DNA of 64,000 bases from Cohnella phaseoli (GTDB taxonomy: Bacteria > Bacillota > Bacilli > Paenibacillales > Paenibacillaceae), in the NCBI RefSeq assembly GCF_003386235.1, contig NZ_QRDZ01000014.1, positions 159,247 through 223,246 of the forward strand. Reading direction: 5' to 3'. Position numbers and translations under genes: made by a program. Positions 62,402 through 64,000 of the stretch are shown here, piece by piece (position 1 is the first letter of the stretch; the number at the start of each line of letters is the position of its first letter). Under the pieces are notes generated by a model. The model ran no database searches, was not told where the DNA came from, and saw nothing but the letters and a program-made list of their open reading frames with translations.

Positions 62402-63853
62402 ATGAGGACACAACTGACGGTACGAGGTAGAGCTTTATGGGGGCTGCTGTTGGCGATGGTCGTCGCATTGAGCGCGACGATGCCGGGAGCAGCCGTTCAG
62501 GCGGCCGCGGTCGCGATCGTAAATGCAAATCAGTGGAAGGATATGTCGGGCAACGTCATTCAAGCCCATGCCGGAGGCGCGATCAAGGTTGGCAGCGTGT
62601 ACTACTGGTATGGAGTCGAACGAAACGAAGACGCAGGGTGGACGTTTAAGCAGATTAATCTTTACAGCTCGACGGATTTGAAAAGCTGGACGTTCGTCCA
62701 TGCCGTTCTCACGCAGGGCTCTCACCCGGAACTTAACTGGAGCAAGGTCGAACGGCCGAAAATCGTCTACAACGCAGCAACGGGCAAATTCGTCATGTGG
62801 ATGCACTACGAGAACGGAGCCAACTATTCGCTGGCCCACGCCGCCGTTGCGATTAGCGACACGGTGGACGGTGATTACGAATTTCTCGGCCATTTTCGGC
62901 CCGAGGCGGACGGGGTGGAGCACCAATCCCGCGATGCAACGCTGTTCGTCGACGACGATGGGACGGCGTACTTTATCTCCTCGGCCAGAGGCAACGCCGA
63001 CCTGAACGTCTATCGGCTGAACGCCGACTACACGCAGATTGACGCATTGACCGCGACGCTGTTTCCCGGCAACTACCGTGAAGCTCCCGCGATGGTCAAG
63101 CGCAACGGCTACTATTATTTGCTTACCTCCGGCGCAACCGGCTGGTCGTATAACCAGGCGAAGTACGCTTACTCTACGAATATCGCTTCAGGCTGGTCGA
63201 GCCTCTACGACATCGGCAGTCCTTCCACGTTCGAAGGCCAAGGCAACTTCATCCTTCCCGTTTCCGGAACGGAAGGCACCGACTACATTTACATGACCGA
63301 TCGTCATGCGGGAGCGTTCGGGGAGCATTTTAACTACGGAAAATATGTATGGCATAAACTGAATTTCGTCAGCGATACGAATTTGAAGCTCGATTGGTTT
63401 CCGAAGCTGTCTATCGACACGGCGGCGGGCAAGGTCGAGAAGGCCGCGCAGAACAACGGAACGGGATTGGGACTCAAAAAGGACTTCGCGCCGATCGACA
63501 CTTTCCTGAGCGTGGGCTACGAGGATGAATACTTCTATATGAGCGACAAATTAAGTGCGGAATCCGCCTGGGAGAAAATCGACGTCGACGGCGTGTATTT
63601 TATTCTCAAGCATAAGCGGACGGGAAAATATTTGCACAACGATCCGGCCTTGGGCAATAAGCTGAATTTGGTCGATCCGGTTTGGACGGGGCACAACGTG
63701 CAGTGGAGTCAGACCGATGCGGGCGGCGGCTACGTCCGGCTGATTCACAGAAGCTCCGGCAAGGTACTGACCTCGTACCCGTATGGGGCGAATCTGAGTC
63801 TGCAGCCGACGACGAACACCTCAAACCAGACGAAATGGCGGTTGGTCGAGTAA
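62402..63853 (+). CDS. secreted GH43-like glycosidase with ricin-type lectin-like tail
   Basis: The 483-residue protein has a signal peptide (cleavage near AAVQAAA). The catalytic part (about 37-330) is a five-bladed propeller of GH43 type with IQAHAGGAIKVGSVYYWYG, VERPKIVYN, SRDATLFVDDDGTAY and REAPAMVKRNGYYYL. The C-terminal about 110 residues (YFILKHKRTGKYLHN and WSQTDAGGGYVRLIHRSSGK) resemble a ricin-type beta-trefoil carbohydrate-binding domain. ATG 62402 follows GAAAGGGG. Likely degrades an arabinan, xylan or galactan outside the cell; the substrate is not certain. Confidence 0.85.
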   Translation: MRTQLTVRGRALWGLLLAMVVALSATMPGAAVQAAAVAIVNANQWKDMSGNVIQAHAGGAIKVGSVYYWYGVERNEDAGWTFKQINLYSSTDLKSWTFVHAVLTQGSHPELNWSKVERPKIVYNAATGKFVMWMHYENGANYSLAHAAVAISDTVDGDYEFLGHFRPEADGVEHQSRDATLFVDDDGTAYFISSARGNADLNVYRLNADYTQIDALTATLFPGNYREAPAMVKRNGYYYLLTSGATGWSYNQAKYAYSTNIASGWSSLYDIGSPSTFEGQGNFILPVSGTEGTDYIYMTDRHAGAFGEHFNYGKYVWHKLNFVSDTNLKLDWFPKLSIDTAAGKVEKAAQNNGTGLGLKKDFAPIDTFLSVGYEDEYFYMSDKLSAESAWEKIDVDGVYFILKHKRTGKYLHNDPALGNKLNLVDPVWTGHNVQWSQTDAGGGYVRLIHRSSGKVLTSYPYGANLSLQPTTNTSNQTKWRLVE

Positions 63854-63924
63854 CTCGCGGCAGCGGGAGGCGAGCCGCCGGATTTCGCCCGGGCAAACGG
63901 TCTCCCTGCAGCTAGAATAAAAAG

Positions 63925-64000
63925 TGGACACCTCATAAGAGCAGACAGATAATGAAAACAACAAGAGGAAGAGGTGTCCGGGATGGGTGAGAAGAGACAG
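63925..64000 (+). mobile_element. left end of an IS3-like insertion sequence, cut by the window edge
   Basis: The end sequence TGGACACCTCATAAGAGC starts near 63925. GGACACCTC (63926-63934) and GAGGTGTCC (63971-63979) form an inverted pair just before an ATG. This resembles the left end of IS3-family elements of Bacillales with an OrfA beginning MGEKRQ. The rest lies outside the window. Confidence 0.55.
63983..64000 (+). CDS. start of IS3-type transposase OrfA (partial)
   Basis: ATG 63983 begins MGEKRQ, as in OrfA proteins of IS3-type elements, and is cut after six codons. The upstream GAGGTGTCCGGG could supply the ribosome site. Confidence 0.5.

Overview
The window looks like chromosomal DNA from a Gram-positive, endospore-forming member of the Paenibacillaceae (Cohnella/Paenibacillus-like). 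The evidence is the moderately high GC content, strong AGGAGG ribosome sites with TTG and GTG starts, lipoprotein sugar-binding proteins with two permeases and no ATPase (LplABC/YtcP type), YesM/YesN two-component pairs, a SleB/CwlJ-type wall hydrolase, cre and Fur boxes of Bacillus type, and a type I-C CRISPR system with the usual Bacillales repeat. The genus is an inference from these features; no rRNA gene is present.

Region by region. 1-3.4 kb: a decayed type I toxin-antitoxin module, a frameshifted alpha-L-rhamnosidase-like gene, an AraC regulator, and an intact type I toxin-antitoxin module (TxpA/RatA-like layout). 3.5-16.1 kb: a complete type I-C CRISPR-Cas locus (cas3, cas5c, cas8c with an internal cas11c start, cas7c, cas4, cas1, cas2) and an array of 68 repeats and 67 spacers, with the leader beside cas2 and a mutated last repeat at the far end. 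16.3-17.7 kb: a Uma2-family gene and two small proteins. 17.7-26.4 kb (minus strand): a sugar-uptake operon in the order binding protein, hairpin repeat, two permeases, YesM kinase, YesN regulator, Gfo/Idh/MocA oxidoreductase. 26.6-31.2 kb: GNAT acetyltransferase, CBS-domain protein, a Fur-controlled pair of siderophore permeases, and a LysM/SleB wall hydrolase. 31.2-44.4 kb: a LacI regulator with two clear palindromic operators, then an operon of binding protein, two permeases, two paralogous secreted proteins of unknown family, a GH32/43-like propeller enzyme and a large clan-A glycosidase. 44.4-44.9 kb: a patchwork of repeats and a gene fragment. 44.9-49.7 kb (minus): YesM-like kinase, YesN-like regulator and a binding-protein-like lipoprotein. 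49.9-55.5 kb: a cre-controlled sugar ABC operon ending in a DUF5107/TPR protein. 55.6-64 kb: ADP-ribosylglycohydrolase, a single and a double Uma2 gene, two tandem-repeat tracts, a membrane metallophosphoesterase, an HD-GYP protein, a secreted GH43-like protein with its own cre box, and the first bases of an IS3-like insertion sequence.

How the genes work together. Most of the window serves uptake and breakdown of plant or microbial polysaccharides. Three ABC importers lack an ATPase and presumably borrow an MsmX-type one encoded elsewhere. Each is tied to its own control: YesMN, LacI, or CcpA (cre) plus the adjacent YesMN pair. The defence block is self-contained. The most interesting points are the SD-sequestered type I toxin directly upstream of cas3, the internal Cas11c start, three pairs of spacers that sample the same or homologous targets, and the two secreted paralogs in the LacI operon, one of which carries a carbohydrate-binding-like module inserted into its main domain.
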